The position numbers and the translations under genes are program-made. A stretch of DNA of 64,000 bases from Carnobacterium_B sp040274945 (GTDB lineage: Bacteria; Bacillota; Bacilli; Lactobacillales; Carnobacteriaceae): positions 161,187 to 225,186 of the forward strand of contig NZ_JBEMAR010000005.1 of the NCBI RefSeq assembly GCF_040274945.1, read 5' to 3'. Under the pieces are notes generated by a model. That model worked only from the letters and a program-made list of their open reading frames with translations. It did no database searches and was not told the DNA's origin. Below, one piece after another: positions 16,565 to 26,000 of this stretch. Numbering within the stretch: the first letter of the stretch is position 1; every line of letters starts with the position of its first letter.

Positions 16565-17470
16565 ATGAAGGAATTATCCAATAAAGCTATCCCAAAAGTA
16601 TCGCGTTCACTTTTGGCAGATTTTTCAAAAGAACGTGAGAACACAGATGTAGGGAGTAAAGTTAAAAAAAGCATCCTTTATATTTTGTTGGTTTTAGGAG
16701 CAGCAACGATGTTGATTCCCTTTATTTGGATGGTTTCTACATCCTTGAAGACTCCAGGAGAAACGGTTGCTATGCCACCGGTTTGGATACCTGATATCTT
16801 ACAGATAGGAAATTACGCAGAAGCTTTCGAGGCAGCACCATTTGGCCGTTATTTTTTGAACAGTGTGTTTGTTACCGTGCTTTCTACGGTGGGAGAACTA
16901 AGCACAACGATTTTGGCTGCTTTTGCCTTTGCTAAAATTGAATTTTATGGCAAAAATATGTTGTTCACATTACTGATTGCGACGATGATGGTCCCTGGTG
17001 AAATCTTGATCATTCCTAATTTTGTGACACTATCCAACATGGGATTGATCAATACATATGCGGCGCTGATCGTTCCCTATCTAGCAAGTGTTTTTTCGGT
17101 ATTTATGCTGAAGCAAAGTTTTCAATCAGTTCCAAAAGAATTGCATTATGCAGCTAAAGTAGATGGCTGTAGTGATTTTCGCTTTTTATGGACGATAATG
17201 GTTCCGTTGGCTAAATCGTCAATTGTAGCCATTACCATTTTGAAAATTATTGGAAGTTGGAATGCATTTATGTGGCCTTTGATTGTGACCAATGATCGTG
17301 CATTACGTACATTGCCGGTTGGTCTGCAGGCTTTTACGACTGAAGCTGGAACGCAATACGAACTTTTGATGGCGGCTGCAACGATTGTGGTTATTCCAAT
17401 GGTCATTGTGTATCTTTTTCTCCAAAAATACATCATTATGGGGATTTCAAAAAGTGGATTAAAAGGGTAA
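16565..17470 (+). CDS. ugpE: UgpE-like ABC permease
   Basis: A 301-residue MalG/UgpE-type permease. About 35 cytoplasmic residues precede the first of six helices (ILLVLGAATMLIPFIWMV). The coupling loop YAAKVDGCSDFRFLW near residue 195 contacts the ATPase. The protein ends in MGISKSGLKG, similar to the end of many MalG-type subunits. It lies 15 bp after ugpA with AGAGGAG upstream and 51 bp before the binding protein. Confidence 0.85.
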   Translation: MKELSNKAIPKVSRSLLADFSKERENTDVGSKVKKSILYILLVLGAATMLIPFIWMVSTSLKTPGETVAMPPVWIPDILQIGNYAEAFEAAPFGRYFLNSVFVTVLSTVGELSTTILAAFAFAKIEFYGKNMLFTLLIATMMVPGEILIIPNFVTLSNMGLINTYAALIVPYLASVFSVFMLKQSFQSVPKELHYAAKVDGCSDFRFLWTIMVPLAKSSIVAITILKIIGSWNAFMWPLIVTNDRALRTLPVGLQAFTTEAGTQYELLMAAATIVVIPMVIVYLFLQKYIIMGISKSGLKG

Positions 17471-17521
17471 TTTATAGAGGGTTTATGCAATTTAAAAAAT
17501 AGAATTAGAGGAGAATGACAG

Positions 17522-18850
17522 ATGAGCAAAAAAAGGAATTGGTTAACATTTGGTACAGGTTTACTGCTTTCAAGCAGTCTTTTATTGGCCGCTTGTGGAA
17601 CAGGAAATGAAGAAGCAGATGCAGGGGGATCAACTAAAGCAACTGAAGGTACAGAAGAAACTGAGATTACTTTTTGGCATGCGATGAATGGCCCTCACCA
17701 AGAAGCCATTACAGCTTTGACGGAAGAATTTAATGAATCACAAGAATTGTATACCGTAGAAGAAATGAACCAAGGGGACTATGAAACGCTTGAACAGTCC
17801 ATTATGGCCTCTGGTGTTTCGGGAGATCTTCCTACATTGTCTCAACTAACTCCTGGTTTAGTACCGGATTTGGCGACCAACGAATTGCTTTTACCACTGG
17901 ATGATATTCTAACAGGGGAAAATGGCTTTACACAAGAAGAATTGGATGATATCTACCCAGGATTTATGAAAAGTTCTGTGTACAATGAGCAAACTTATGC
18001 TATGCCTTTTTCAAAGTCAACGCGTGTCATGTACTACAACCAAGATTTATTGGATGAATATGGGGTAGAAGTACCGACTACTTGGGAAGATGTAAAAGCC
18101 TTAGGTGAAAAAATGGTTGCTGCTGGAGATGACAGTATTGCCATGGGACTTGAAAATGCCTTTGAGATGGAATATGAAACGATGGCGCGTCAAAATGGTT
18201 CAACATTCATTGATGGTGAAACATTAGAAGTTGATATTGATTCTCCTGAAAGTGTTGAAACTCTTGAATTTTTAATGGGATTGATTGATGACGGTCATGC
18301 TCGCACAGCTGGCGAAGATGGTTTCTTCTCAGGCCCATTTGCACGTGGGGAAAGTGCTTTGTACATTGGATCTAGTGCTGGATTAGCACATGTTGGACCT
18401 GTAGCTGAAGAAAATGGAATCAACTGGAACACTGCTGAACTGCCAACATACAATGATACTCCTTTAACCATTTTTGCAGGTAATGATTTAGGTGTCTTTT
18501 CTTCTGCTACTGAAGAAGAACAAGAAGCTGCAGTTGCGTTCCTAAGCTTCTTATTAGAACCTGAAAATACAGCTTTCTGGTCTATGGAAACAGGTTATGT
18601 CCCGATTAGTAAAGCTGCTTTAGAAGTTCCAGAATACAAAACCTATTTAGAAGAAAACCCAACAGCAGAAGCAGCAACTCTTGAATTAGACTATGGAATC
18701 TCTGCACCTTCATTTGTTGGATATGGCGAATACCGTAATGAGTTATTGAACACGATGGATGATGTTTTAGTAAATGATGCAGATGAACAAGAAGCGTTAA
18801 CGGAACTGAATAAGAAGACAGAAGAAATCATTTCAACTAATAAGAATTAA
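17522..18850 (+). CDS. ugpB: UgpB-like substrate-binding lipoprotein
   Basis: A 442-residue family 1 solute-binding protein. The lipobox LLAAC lies near residues 21-25 after a hydrophobic signal segment. ITFWHAMNGPHQEAI near the mature start and the LPTLSQLTPG, AMPFSKSTRVMYYNQDL and GSSAGLA segments resemble UgpB proteins that bind glycerol 3-phosphate or glycerophosphocholine. It is highly acidic, as expected for a surface protein. It sits between ugpE and the metallo-hydrolase in one operon. Confidence 0.85.
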   Translation: MSKKRNWLTFGTGLLLSSSLLLAACGTGNEEADAGGSTKATEGTEETEITFWHAMNGPHQEAITALTEEFNESQELYTVEEMNQGDYETLEQSIMASGVSGDLPTLSQLTPGLVPDLATNELLLPLDDILTGENGFTQEELDDIYPGFMKSSVYNEQTYAMPFSKSTRVMYYNQDLLDEYGVEVPTTWEDVKALGEKMVAAGDDSIAMGLENAFEMEYETMARQNGSTFIDGETLEVDIDSPESVETLEFLMGLIDDGHARTAGEDGFFSGPFARGESALYIGSSAGLAHVGPVAEENGINWNTAELPTYNDTPLTIFAGNDLGVFSSATEEEQEAAVAFLSFLLEPENTAFWSMETGYVPISKAALEVPEYKTYLEENPTAEAATLELDYGISAPSFVGYGEYRNELLNTMDDVLVNDADEQEALTELNKKTEEIISTNKN

Positions 18851-18865
18851 AGAGGAGACTTAAAC

Positions 18866-20191
18866 ATGACACAATACCGATTTTGGAGTGGTTTACACAC
18901 CATTGGCGGCAATATCATGGAAGTCCAAACAGACCAAGCCAGAGTCATATGCGACTTTGGCTTGAGCGTTGGTGGAGATACTGGACAGGTAGATGAAACT
19001 TTATCTGAACTGGAATTTCTCCTTGCGACTAACCAATTGCCTTCAATACCCTACCTCTATGAGACTGAGTCGTTCAAAAAAATAAAATTGGCATCTGTCA
19101 ATGAATCAACTTTTAAGACAACACTATTTATCTCTCACTTGCATTTGGACCATATGGGGGGATTGCAATATTTACCAGAAGGAACTGTAGTTTACCTTTC
19201 TGAAGAAGCATACCGCTTGTATGATGTGTTAATTAGAGTCGGTGAAGAAAATCCCAGCAAAGCAGATATACGACTGTTTGATTTTGATACAGCAGTTCAA
19301 GTTAGCGATATTACGGTTACGCCTAAATGGAGCGATCACGATTCAGTCGGTTGCAGTGCATTTTTTATTGAAACAAACGAATTGAAATTGATTCACTCTG
19401 GAGATGTTCGTTTAAATGGGGAACATCCTGAGCGAATCATTAAATGGGCAAATGAAGCAAAGGTATGGAGTCCGGATGTGCTTCTTTTGGAAGGAACCTC
19501 TTTTAGCTTTGATGGTGAAAAAAAGCAAGCATCAGAAGAACCTGTTTCTGAAAAGGAACTGCTTCAAAAGTGGGGAGAATTGTTGCAAGATGATCCTGAT
19601 TCGATCATTTTATATAATCCTTATATTCGGAATGTCGAGCGCATAAAATCAATTGCTGAAGAAACAGAATTATATGGACGTAAAATGGTTTTTGAATCGG
19701 CATATGCAGAAGTACTGCATGCTTTTTATCCTGAAAAGAAATGGCGTATTCTGGAAAGTGATCAAATAGAAGTAAAAGAATATGTACAAGAAATAGTAAC
19801 TTTACAAGATTTGACACAACATCCGTCACACTATGTTTTACAAAATAGCTATAAAAATAAAGAGACTGTGACTTATTTTAATAAAGGCAATTATGTCCAT
19901 AGTAACGGGGAACCTCTAGGTGATTATGATAAGCGTTACGCAGAATTACTGCATTTTTTAGAAATGCATCAGTTTTCTTTTATCCAAATGGGGACGAGCG
20001 GTCATGCCACTAGAGAAGACTTGCTTACAATTGCAGAAATAGTGGGTGCGAAACAAACCATACCGTGGCATAGTTTTAAACCTGAAGTCTTTCAGCAGAG
20101 ATTGATCGAAAACGGATTGGCCAGTTTTATTCCAGAAGTAAACAAGAACTACTTGGCGAAACAAAAGACTGAAATAGTTATAATAGAGTAA
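18866..20191 (+). CDS. Metallo-beta-lactamase-fold hydrolase in the ugp operon
   Basis: A 441-residue cytosolic MBL-fold protein. The metal motif HLHLDH (in LFISHLHLDHMGGL) lies near residue 92; further ligands are SDHDSVGC, HSGDVR and the late TSGHATREDL and IPWHSF segments, which resemble the C-terminal part of RNase J/beta-CASP-type enzymes. No signal peptide. The gene follows ugpB by 15 bp with AGAGGAG. Ugp operons commonly end in ugpQ, a TIM-barrel glycerophosphodiester phosphodiesterase; this unrelated fold occupies that place, so a phosphodiesterase acting on the imported compound is my inference. A nuclease role cannot be excluded. Confidence 0.75.
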   Translation: MTQYRFWSGLHTIGGNIMEVQTDQARVICDFGLSVGGDTGQVDETLSELEFLLATNQLPSIPYLYETESFKKIKLASVNESTFKTTLFISHLHLDHMGGLQYLPEGTVVYLSEEAYRLYDVLIRVGEENPSKADIRLFDFDTAVQVSDITVTPKWSDHDSVGCSAFFIETNELKLIHSGDVRLNGEHPERIIKWANEAKVWSPDVLLLEGTSFSFDGEKKQASEEPVSEKELLQKWGELLQDDPDSIILYNPYIRNVERIKSIAEETELYGRKMVFESAYAEVLHAFYPEKKWRILESDQIEVKEYVQEIVTLQDLTQHPSHYVLQNSYKNKETVTYFNKGNYVHSNGEPLGDYDKRYAELLHFLEMHQFSFIQMGTSGHATREDLLTIAEIVGAKQTIPWHSFKPEVFQQRLIENGLASFIPEVNKNYLAKQKTEIVIIE

Positions 20192-20294
20192 AGTATGTTT
20201 GAAAAGATTCGCAACGTTACCAGGTTAATCAATCTATAGAGTAGGTTGATTAACTAATTGCGTCACATTTTTTGTAGAAAAGTATATTATCATT

Positions 20295-20342
20295 CATAGT
20301 AAAAAAGGAGTGAGATCATGATCTCACTCCTTTTTTACTATG
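20295..20342. terminator. Perfect palindromic bidirectional terminator
   Basis: A 48-bp perfect palindrome (arms CATAGTAAAAAAGGAGTGAG plus GATC core) with A/T-tracts in the arms. It separates the convergent ugp operon and mgtA. Confidence 0.9.
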
Positions 20343-20353
20343 TTTTTTTAATA

Positions 20354-22969
20354 CTATAACCATTGTTTATTAATGCTGATATAAATAGATTTGACTACTT
20401 GTACCATTGCAATATAGGATAGGACAATTAGTATCATCCATTTCCAGTAAGTTGCTGGCAGTGCTACAAAGTCAAAAAATGTTCCGAATGTGCTGCCTGG
20501 AATCAATACTGCGGCTGCTACAACAGCAAGTGTTGAGAGTGTTACACTCATGCTGGCTCTACTTTGGATAAATGGAACTTTTTTCGTTCTGATAACATGC
20601 ACGACAACGGTTTGAGTGATCAAGCCAATCACAAACCAACCAGAATGGAATAGTGCAGCGTATTGGACGGTATTGGCTTGGAAAACAAACCACATTAAGA
20701 TAAAGGTTAGAATATCAAAAATAGAACTGATTGGACCAATACTAAATGTAAATTTCAATAAATCTGACGTTCCCCATTTAGCAGGTTTCATTAGGTCTTC
20801 AGGATCCATTTTATCCCAAGGAATTGTTAATTGCGCAACATCATAAATAAGATTTTGTACTAAGAGTTGAATCGAAAGCATGGGCAAAAATGGTAGAAAG
20901 GCACTGGCTACTAAGACACTAAACACATTTCCAAAGTTTGAACTGATTGTCATCTTGATGTATTTCATCATGTTTCCAAAAACAGTCCGACCTTCTAAAA
21001 CACCATCTTCTAAAACCGTCAAACTTTTTTCCAAAAGAATAATTGAACTGGCTTCTTTAGTAATATCGGCTGCAGTATCAACGGAGATGCCTACATCAGC
21101 TGTTCTCAGTGCTGGTGCATCATTGATTCCGTCGCCCATAAATCCAACAGTGTGTCCTTTTTGTTGTAACAGCTCAATGATCCGAGCTTTTTGGGTGGGG
21201 TTTAATTTAGCAAAAAGATTCACTTCTTCTGTAGCGTCCATCAATTCAGTATCTGTCATGGATTCAAGTTCCGTTCCAAGGATTGCTCGATCGACTTGGA
21301 TTCCGACATCTTTGCAGATTTTTTGAGCAACGATCTCATTATCGCCAGTCAATACTTTTACATTCACACCATGTTCATGAAGCGATTTAATAGCTGTGAT
21401 AGAAGATTGTTTTGGCGGATCTAAGAATCCCATAAAACCAATAAGGATCATATCAGACTCGTCTTTAATGGAATAGACAGCTGAATCATAAACGTTTTGT
21501 TTATACGCAACACCAAGGGCACGCATACCTTCTTTATTCATCTTGATGCTGATTTCTTCCATCGTTTTTTGTAGCTCAGGAGTTAATGGAATAATTTCAT
21601 TGTTTAATTCTACATAGCGACAAACTTTCAACATTTCTTCTACGGCACCCTTTGTGATCATCAATTGCTGATCGCCTGCTTTAACAGCGACTGTTAGGCG
21701 TCGTCTTGAAAAATCAAAAGGGATTTCATCGATCTTCTCGATTTTTTCTAATTCATTTTCTTCACGGTTCTCATTGAAATATTCAATCACAGCATGATCC
21801 ATCACATTTTTCCAACCGGTTTGGTAATTGGAATTCATATACGCTAATTCTAAAACACGATTACTTTCTTCACCAACTGGGTTAACATGTTGCACTAAAA
21901 CAACTTTGTCTTCCGTTATAGTGCCTGTTTTATCAGTACATAAAACATCCATAGCACCTAAGTTTTGAATGGCATTTAATTCTTTAACAATTACTTTTTT
22001 CTTAGACATCGTAATCGCACCTTTAGCAAGGTTGCTGGTAATAATCATTGGCAACATTTCTGGTGTTAGGCCAACGGCAACGGCTATTGAGAAGAAGAAA
22101 GCTTCGCTCCAATCGCCTTTTGAGATTCCGTTGATCAAAAAGACGATAGGGACCATAACCAGCATAAATCGGATCAATAGTTTACTCACATTTTTTACTC
22201 CGCGGTCAAAACTCGTTTCGCCTCTAGACTTAGAAGATTGAGCAGCGATATCGCCAAAGAGAGTATCTTCACCAGTTTTCACAACAACAACTTTACCTTG
22301 GCCGCTTAAAACATCAGTACCCATAAATAGTAAATTGGGAAGATCTAAAGCGGTCAACTGTGAAATTTCTTTTTCTTTTTTCAGAGAAGCAAGCTTTTCG
22401 ATGGGCATAGATTCACCAGTCATTGAAGATTGATTAACAAATAAATCTTTTGCCCAGATCAAACGAGAGTCTGCTGGAATCAAATCACCAGTTGAAAGAG
22501 TGACAATATCACCAGGGACCACTTCGTCGATTGGAATTTCTTTTGTTACACCATCTCTAGTCACCGCGCAAGTCGTTTCAATCAGTTCTTTCAAAGCTAA
22601 ACTAGCTTTTTGAGAACGGTATTCTTGAATGAAATGAAGTCCAGCACTAAATAAAATCATCATAGCCATCACAATGCTGGCTTCAAAGTCTTTGGTGGCA
22701 GCTGAAACGACTAATAAAAGGGTCAAAACATAAATAAAAGGGTCTTTAAATGCTTGAAACACTAATTGATACCAAGAAACAGGCTTTTGGGCTGCTACTT
22801 CATTTAGCCCAAATTCTTCTAAACGTTTTTTCGCTTCTTGATTGCTTAATCCTGACGCATTTGACTTCAGCTGTTTTAAAACAGCTTCTTCTTTGAGGTA
22901 ACCTAATTCCTTCAATTGGTTGTTTTTAGATTTTTTTTCTGTATAAATAGACTTATTTTTGTTTGTCAT
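20354..22969 (-). CDS. mgtA: Magnesium-translocating P-type ATPase
   Basis: An 871-residue P3B-type ATPase that imports Mg2+ using ATP. The N-terminal cation-ATPase region, actuator motif TGES (184-187), membrane motif TPEMLP (302-307), phosphorylation motif DKTGT with Asp346, TGDN and the hinge GDGINDAP are all intact; ~10 membrane helices flank these. Length is typical of MgtA/MgtB. GGAGG precedes the ATG. Expression is controlled by an M-box magnesium riboswitch (23328-23488) and terminator upstream, so it is made when Mg2+ is scarce. A small ORF lies between the terminator and this gene. Confidence 0.95.
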   Translation of the reverse strand: MTNKNKSIYTEKKSKNNQLKELGYLKEEAVLKQLKSNASGLSNQEAKKRLEEFGLNEVAAQKPVSWYQLVFQAFKDPFIYVLTLLLVVSAATKDFEASIVMAMMILFSAGLHFIQEYRSQKASLALKELIETTCAVTRDGVTKEIPIDEVVPGDIVTLSTGDLIPADSRLIWAKDLFVNQSSMTGESMPIEKLASLKKEKEISQLTALDLPNLLFMGTDVLSGQGKVVVVKTGEDTLFGDIAAQSSKSRGETSFDRGVKNVSKLLIRFMLVMVPIVFLINGISKGDWSEAFFFSIAVAVGLTPEMLPMIITSNLAKGAITMSKKKVIVKELNAIQNLGAMDVLCTDKTGTITEDKVVLVQHVNPVGEESNRVLELAYMNSNYQTGWKNVMDHAVIEYFNENREENELEKIEKIDEIPFDFSRRRLTVAVKAGDQQLMITKGAVEEMLKVCRYVELNNEIIPLTPELQKTMEEISIKMNKEGMRALGVAYKQNVYDSAVYSIKDESDMILIGFMGFLDPPKQSSITAIKSLHEHGVNVKVLTGDNEIVAQKICKDVGIQVDRAILGTELESMTDTELMDATEEVNLFAKLNPTQKARIIELLQQKGHTVGFMGDGINDAPALRTADVGISVDTAADITKEASSIILLEKSLTVLEDGVLEGRTVFGNMMKYIKMTISSNFGNVFSVLVASAFLPFLPMLSIQLLVQNLIYDVAQLTIPWDKMDPEDLMKPAKWGTSDLLKFTFSIGPISSIFDILTFILMWFVFQANTVQYAALFHSGWFVIGLITQTVVVHVIRTKKVPFIQSRASMSVTLSTLAVVAAAVLIPGSTFGTFFDFVALPATYWKWMILIVLSYIAMVQVVKSIYISINKQWL

Positions 22970-23007
22970 TATTATTTCCTCCTTTGTCTTACCAGAAGAA
23001 ATAAGCT

Positions 23008-23118
23008 TTACTGCACGATTTTCCTAACCAAGAAGAGGCTCATGGCAGGCTTACTTATTCCTACTTTTATTCTCCAAAAACCATCATCTGGACTATCATT
23101 ACTGGAACTTTTTTCCAT
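23008..23118 (-). CDS. Candidate 36-codon leader ORF between the M-box terminator and mgtA
   Basis: An ATG at 23118 preceded by GAGGTG at good spacing opens a 36-residue frame beginning MEKSSSNDSPDDGFW and ending SLFLVRKIVQ, stopping 39 bp before mgtA. The first half is acidic and polar, the second basic with a short hydrophobic patch; it is too short for a clear transmembrane helix. It would be translated only when the riboswitch permits readthrough. It could be a small regulator of MgtA, a leader peptide, or chance. I recognise no homologue. Confidence 0.4.
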   Translation of the reverse strand: MEKSSSNDSPDDGFWRIKVGISKPAMSLFLVRKIVQ

Positions 23119-23212
23119 ACCACTCACCTCACTTTCTTAATAGATTGGTATCTTACGATGAAATGATGCACAAAAACTTCAGAACTAGAGTGTTTTTGTG
23201 GAGTATAAAACA

Positions 23213-23256
23213 AGAAAAAAGCATATACTCTATTCTACGATAGAGTATATGCTTGA
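23213..23256 (-). terminator. Riboswitch-controlled intrinsic terminator
   Basis: On the minus strand a 15-bp perfect stem (AGCATATACTCTAT and complement) with a 5-base loop is followed by six T residues. It lies between the M-box aptamer and mgtA, the expected position of the expression platform. Confidence 0.9.
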
Positions 23257-23327
23257 ATAGCCATTCTAAATAAACGGTACACAATTTCATATTTTAAACG
23301 AAGATTTTTCTGCATAGCAAAAAAACG

Positions 23328-23488
23328 TTTTCTCCATCGTTGAGTTTTAGCACTATATGGCGTAGATTGCCCATCAGCTACATTAAAAATAACCTTAATT
23401 CGATTATTCCTGTTGACCCATTGGTGTCTCTCGACGTTTTTGGGCAGCAGCGTGTGTCCATATAGGAGCCTCACCTAACAGAAGTCTT
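23328..23488 (-). promoter_or_regulatory. M-box (ykoK) magnesium riboswitch aptamer
   Basis: The minus strand carries the M-box core in order: TTAGGTGAGGCTCCTATATG, CGCTGCTGCCCAAAAACGTC, GACACCAATGGGTCAACAGG, AAGGTTATTTTTAATG, GCTGATGGGCAA and GCCATATAGTGCTAAAACTC. This matches my memory of the Bacillus mgtE leader. Mg2+ binding compacts the aptamer and favours the terminator downstream. A 79-codon frame across this RNA is a coincidence. Confidence 0.95.
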
Positions 23489-23504
23489 ATTCATTTCATA
23501 GCCT

Positions 23505-23533
23505 ATGCTAGCTCAAAGATTTTTATAAGTCAA
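23505..23533 (-). promoter_or_regulatory. Promoter of the M-box/mgtA transcript
   Basis: On the minus strand TTGACT (23533-23528) and TAGCAT (23510-23505) are 17 bp apart; the transcript would begin about 10 bases before the aptamer. Confidence 0.65.
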
Positions 23534-23642
23534 GTTACTCGATTATTTTGATAAGGATATTTAGGAGAATTATTTTATTTGTTAGTATCAAAGATACTCA
23601 AAATGGACAATCAGATTAGAATCAAGGTTTTACATAGTAATA

Positions 23643-23690
23643 AAAAAAGTCGAAGAAATTTTCCGATTTGGAAATTTCTTCGACTTTTTC
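23643..23690. terminator. Bidirectional intrinsic terminator
   Basis: AAAAAGTCGAAGAAATTT and its complement form a long stem around TCCGATTTGG, with a T-tract on each strand. It ends the oppA-like gene on the minus strand. Confidence 0.9.
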
Positions 23691-23702
23691 GTTTTCAACT
23701 GA

Positions 23703-25355
23703 TTAATTTTTAACACTAGCGCGACTTAAGTCAAACTCTACACCAACTGAATTGAAGATAATGCCTTCAACAGAAGGATTGCGGAGTTGTGTTTCGGCTT
23801 CTTGGTACAAAGGAATGAAGGCAAAGTCGTCAGTTATGACTTTATGAGCTTGTTGGAGATTTTCCCAACGTTTTTCATCATCATTTGCATTTGTGGTTTT
23901 CGCTTGGTCGATCAAAGCATCATAATCGCTATTTGCGTATCCACCTTCGTTATAAGGAGAATCGCTGTATAGCAGGTCCATAAAGTTGATGGCATCTGCA
24001 AAGTCAGCACCCCATCCAGTAAGCAGGATATCAAAATCACGACTATCTGCTAGAGCAAGACGGTTCTTCTTAGGTACATTACGTAACTCAATAGAGATAC
24101 CAGGCAAATTGTTTTGAATTTGACCTTGGATGTATTGACTGATTTGCTTGCTCTTTTCATCATCGTCTCCAACAAAAGATAAAGAGATACTGTCTACGCC
24201 TAATTCAGCTTTGGCTTCTTCCCATAGCTCTTGAGCACGCTCAGTGTCATAAGATAGGAAAGTTCCTGCTTCTTCAGTAAAATCTTCATCAGTAGCTGGA
24301 TCAGCTACAAAATCAGCTGGCAAAAATCCGCCGATTTCAGTTGAACCATCCGCTAAAACAGTATTCACTAAATCATCTGTATTGATAACTAATCCTAAAG
24401 CTTCTCTCAATTTTTCGTTTTGCAAGTATTCATTATCCCAGTTGAATTCCAAATAAGAAGTTCTAGCTTTCTTTTGAACGACAACATTTTCATCTTCAGC
24501 AAATTGCTTAACGATTTCTCCAGTTAATTGAGCGTTATCTGCTTGTCCACCTTCAAATAAATTAACAGCAGTACTTGTTTCTTTTACAACTTGAACATTC
24601 ACTGCGTCTAACGTTACTTCATCAGCTGCATAGTAGTCATCATTTTTTACTAAGTCCCAAGTTAGCCCTGTGCCATCCCAATTTTCTAATGTAAATGGAC
24701 CATTAGCGAGCAAGGCTTCACTAGAAGTTCCATAATTATCTCCTTGTTCTTCAACAAAGGCTTCATTTTGAGGGAAGAAAGCTGTAAAAGCTAACAAGAA
24801 TTCAAAGTAAGGCGTTGGTTGCGTTAGGTTAAAGGTAATTTCATGATCGCCATTAGCTGTAACGCCAAGTTCGCTGACATCTGCTTCACCAGCCATGATT
24901 TCAGGTGCATTTTCAATCGTTTCTGCTAGATAACTATAAGAAGCACCAGTATCAGGATCGACTAATTTTTGCATAGCGTACACGAAATCATTTGCTGTAA
25001 CGGGATCGCCGTTAGACCAAACAGCATCGTCACGAAGCGTATACGTGTATGTAAGTCCATCTTCTGAAATCACTCCTTCGTCAGCTGCAATAGCAGGGAC
25101 AGGATTTCCTTCTTCATCAATACGTAATAATCCTTCAATAACATGTCCTAAATAATTTGAACTATTGATATCGGTGATTAAAGCCGTATCCATGGTAGAT
25201 AACTCTGTAGGGGCAGTATAATTAACGACTTGTTCTCCAGAGGTAGTGCCTGAAGAATCACCGCTCGTTGAATTTGAAGAATCTCCATTTCCACCGCATG
25301 CAGTTAATAAAAATGCGGTACTCATTGTAGCTGCTAATTTATATGAATTTCTCAC
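23703..25355 (-). CDS. Orphan oligopeptide-binding lipoprotein, OppA family
   Basis: A ~550-residue family 5 solute-binding protein. The signal peptide ends in lipobox LLTAC; a Ser/Gly/Thr-rich linker follows. Motifs include TYTLRDDAVWSNGDPVTAND and FADAINFMDLLYS. Start chosen as GTG 25355 because AAGGAG (25364-25369) sits 8 bp upstream; the earlier in-frame GTG overlaps that site. No permease or ATPase genes are nearby, so it presumably serves an Opp system encoded elsewhere. It is a clear paralogue of the T-box-controlled protein at 30506-32152. Confidence 0.9.
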   Translation of the reverse strand: MRNSYKLAATMSTAFLLTACGGNGDSSNSTSGDSSGTTSGEQVVNYTAPTELSTMDTALITDINSSNYLGHVIEGLLRIDEEGNPVPAIAADEGVISEDGLTYTYTLRDDAVWSNGDPVTANDFVYAMQKLVDPDTGASYSYLAETIENAPEIMAGEADVSELGVTANGDHEITFNLTQPTPYFEFLLAFTAFFPQNEAFVEEQGDNYGTSSEALLANGPFTLENWDGTGLTWDLVKNDDYYAADEVTLDAVNVQVVKETSTAVNLFEGGQADNAQLTGEIVKQFAEDENVVVQKKARTSYLEFNWDNEYLQNEKLREALGLVINTDDLVNTVLADGSTEIGGFLPADFVADPATDEDFTEEAGTFLSYDTERAQELWEEAKAELGVDSISLSFVGDDDEKSKQISQYIQGQIQNNLPGISIELRNVPKKNRLALADSRDFDILLTGWGADFADAINFMDLLYSDSPYNEGGYANSDYDALIDQAKTTNANDDEKRWENLQQAHKVITDDFAFIPLYQEAETQLRNPSVEGIIFNSVGVEFDLSRASVKN

Positions 25356-25502
25356 TATAAACACTCCTTAATCTAATTTAGTTAACCTTATTTTAATAGG
25401 ATAACACGTTTATACAAGAAAATGTATGATTTAACCTAAATATTTGCATAATTCTGAATAAAAAAAAAGAATATAATACGAATAAAGGGTGTCGCTCAAT
25501 TT

Positions 25503-25570
25503 TTTTTGCAAAAAAAAGAGTCTTCTTACAAGTTATCGCAAATCAACGATAAGCTATAAAGAAGGCTCCA
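25503..25570 (-). terminator. Two-stage hairpin terminator
   Basis: On the minus strand GAGCCTTCTT pairs with AAGAAGACTC, enclosing a second stem CTTATCG/CGATAAC, followed by eight T residues. It ends the zinc-ribbon gene. Confidence 0.8.
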
Positions 25571-25595
25571 TTTCTAAGATAGAGGTTGCTACTGA

Positions 25596-26000
25596 CTAAG
25601 TTTTTTTGATGAATTGCTCTTTGCAGTGTGGACATTTGATACTGATTTTTCCTTTGTTTCTCGGTACGCGCAATTTTTTATGACAGTTGGGACAAGCGTA
25701 ATACTTGTAAACTTTTCGTTGCAGAAATTTATTTCGCTTTTGGTTCCAACTCCTAGTAAATTGACGAGTGGATGCTAAAAATTTTTGGTTTTCCTGATAC
25801 CGTTTTGTCCGATTGCGAGAAAATGTTCGATAGTAACCAAGAATAATAGCTGCCCAGCCGAGTAAGCCAATGATTGACCAATTGAATAAGTTAGCTAAGA
25901 CAACAACAGCCAGTCCTCCATAAAGCAAATAAGTTGAAAGTTTATCTACGCCATATCTGCCAATCATAAATTTTTGAATGTAAGTTTTAAATTTTCTCAT
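25596..26000 (-). CDS. Small membrane protein with C-terminal zinc ribbon
   Basis: A 134-residue protein of unknown function. Two hydrophobic segments (about residues 22-42 and 44-57) form a hairpin in the membrane, followed by a basic stretch and a C-terminal zinc ribbon made of CPNCHKKL and CPHCKEQF. The ribbon would face the cytosol. Similar small proteins occur in Lactobacillales genomes without assigned role. GGAG lies a few bases upstream of the ATG. Transcribed alone. Confidence 0.7.
   Translation of the reverse strand: MRKFKTYIQKFMIGRYGVDKLSTYLLYGGLAVVVLANLFNWSIIGLLGWAAIILGYYRTFSRNRTKRYQENQKFLASTRQFTRSWNQKRNKFLQRKVYKYYACPNCHKKLRVPRNKGKISIKCPHCKEQFIKKT

Noticed and set aside
20880..21326. 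148-codon ORF antisense to mgtA
   Set aside because: Lies opposite the conserved ATPase core, composition is that of a reverse-frame shadow.
23235..23474. 79-codon ORF on the minus strand
   Set aside because: It lies inside the M-box aptamer, whose conserved RNA sequence explains the open frame; no ribosome binding site.
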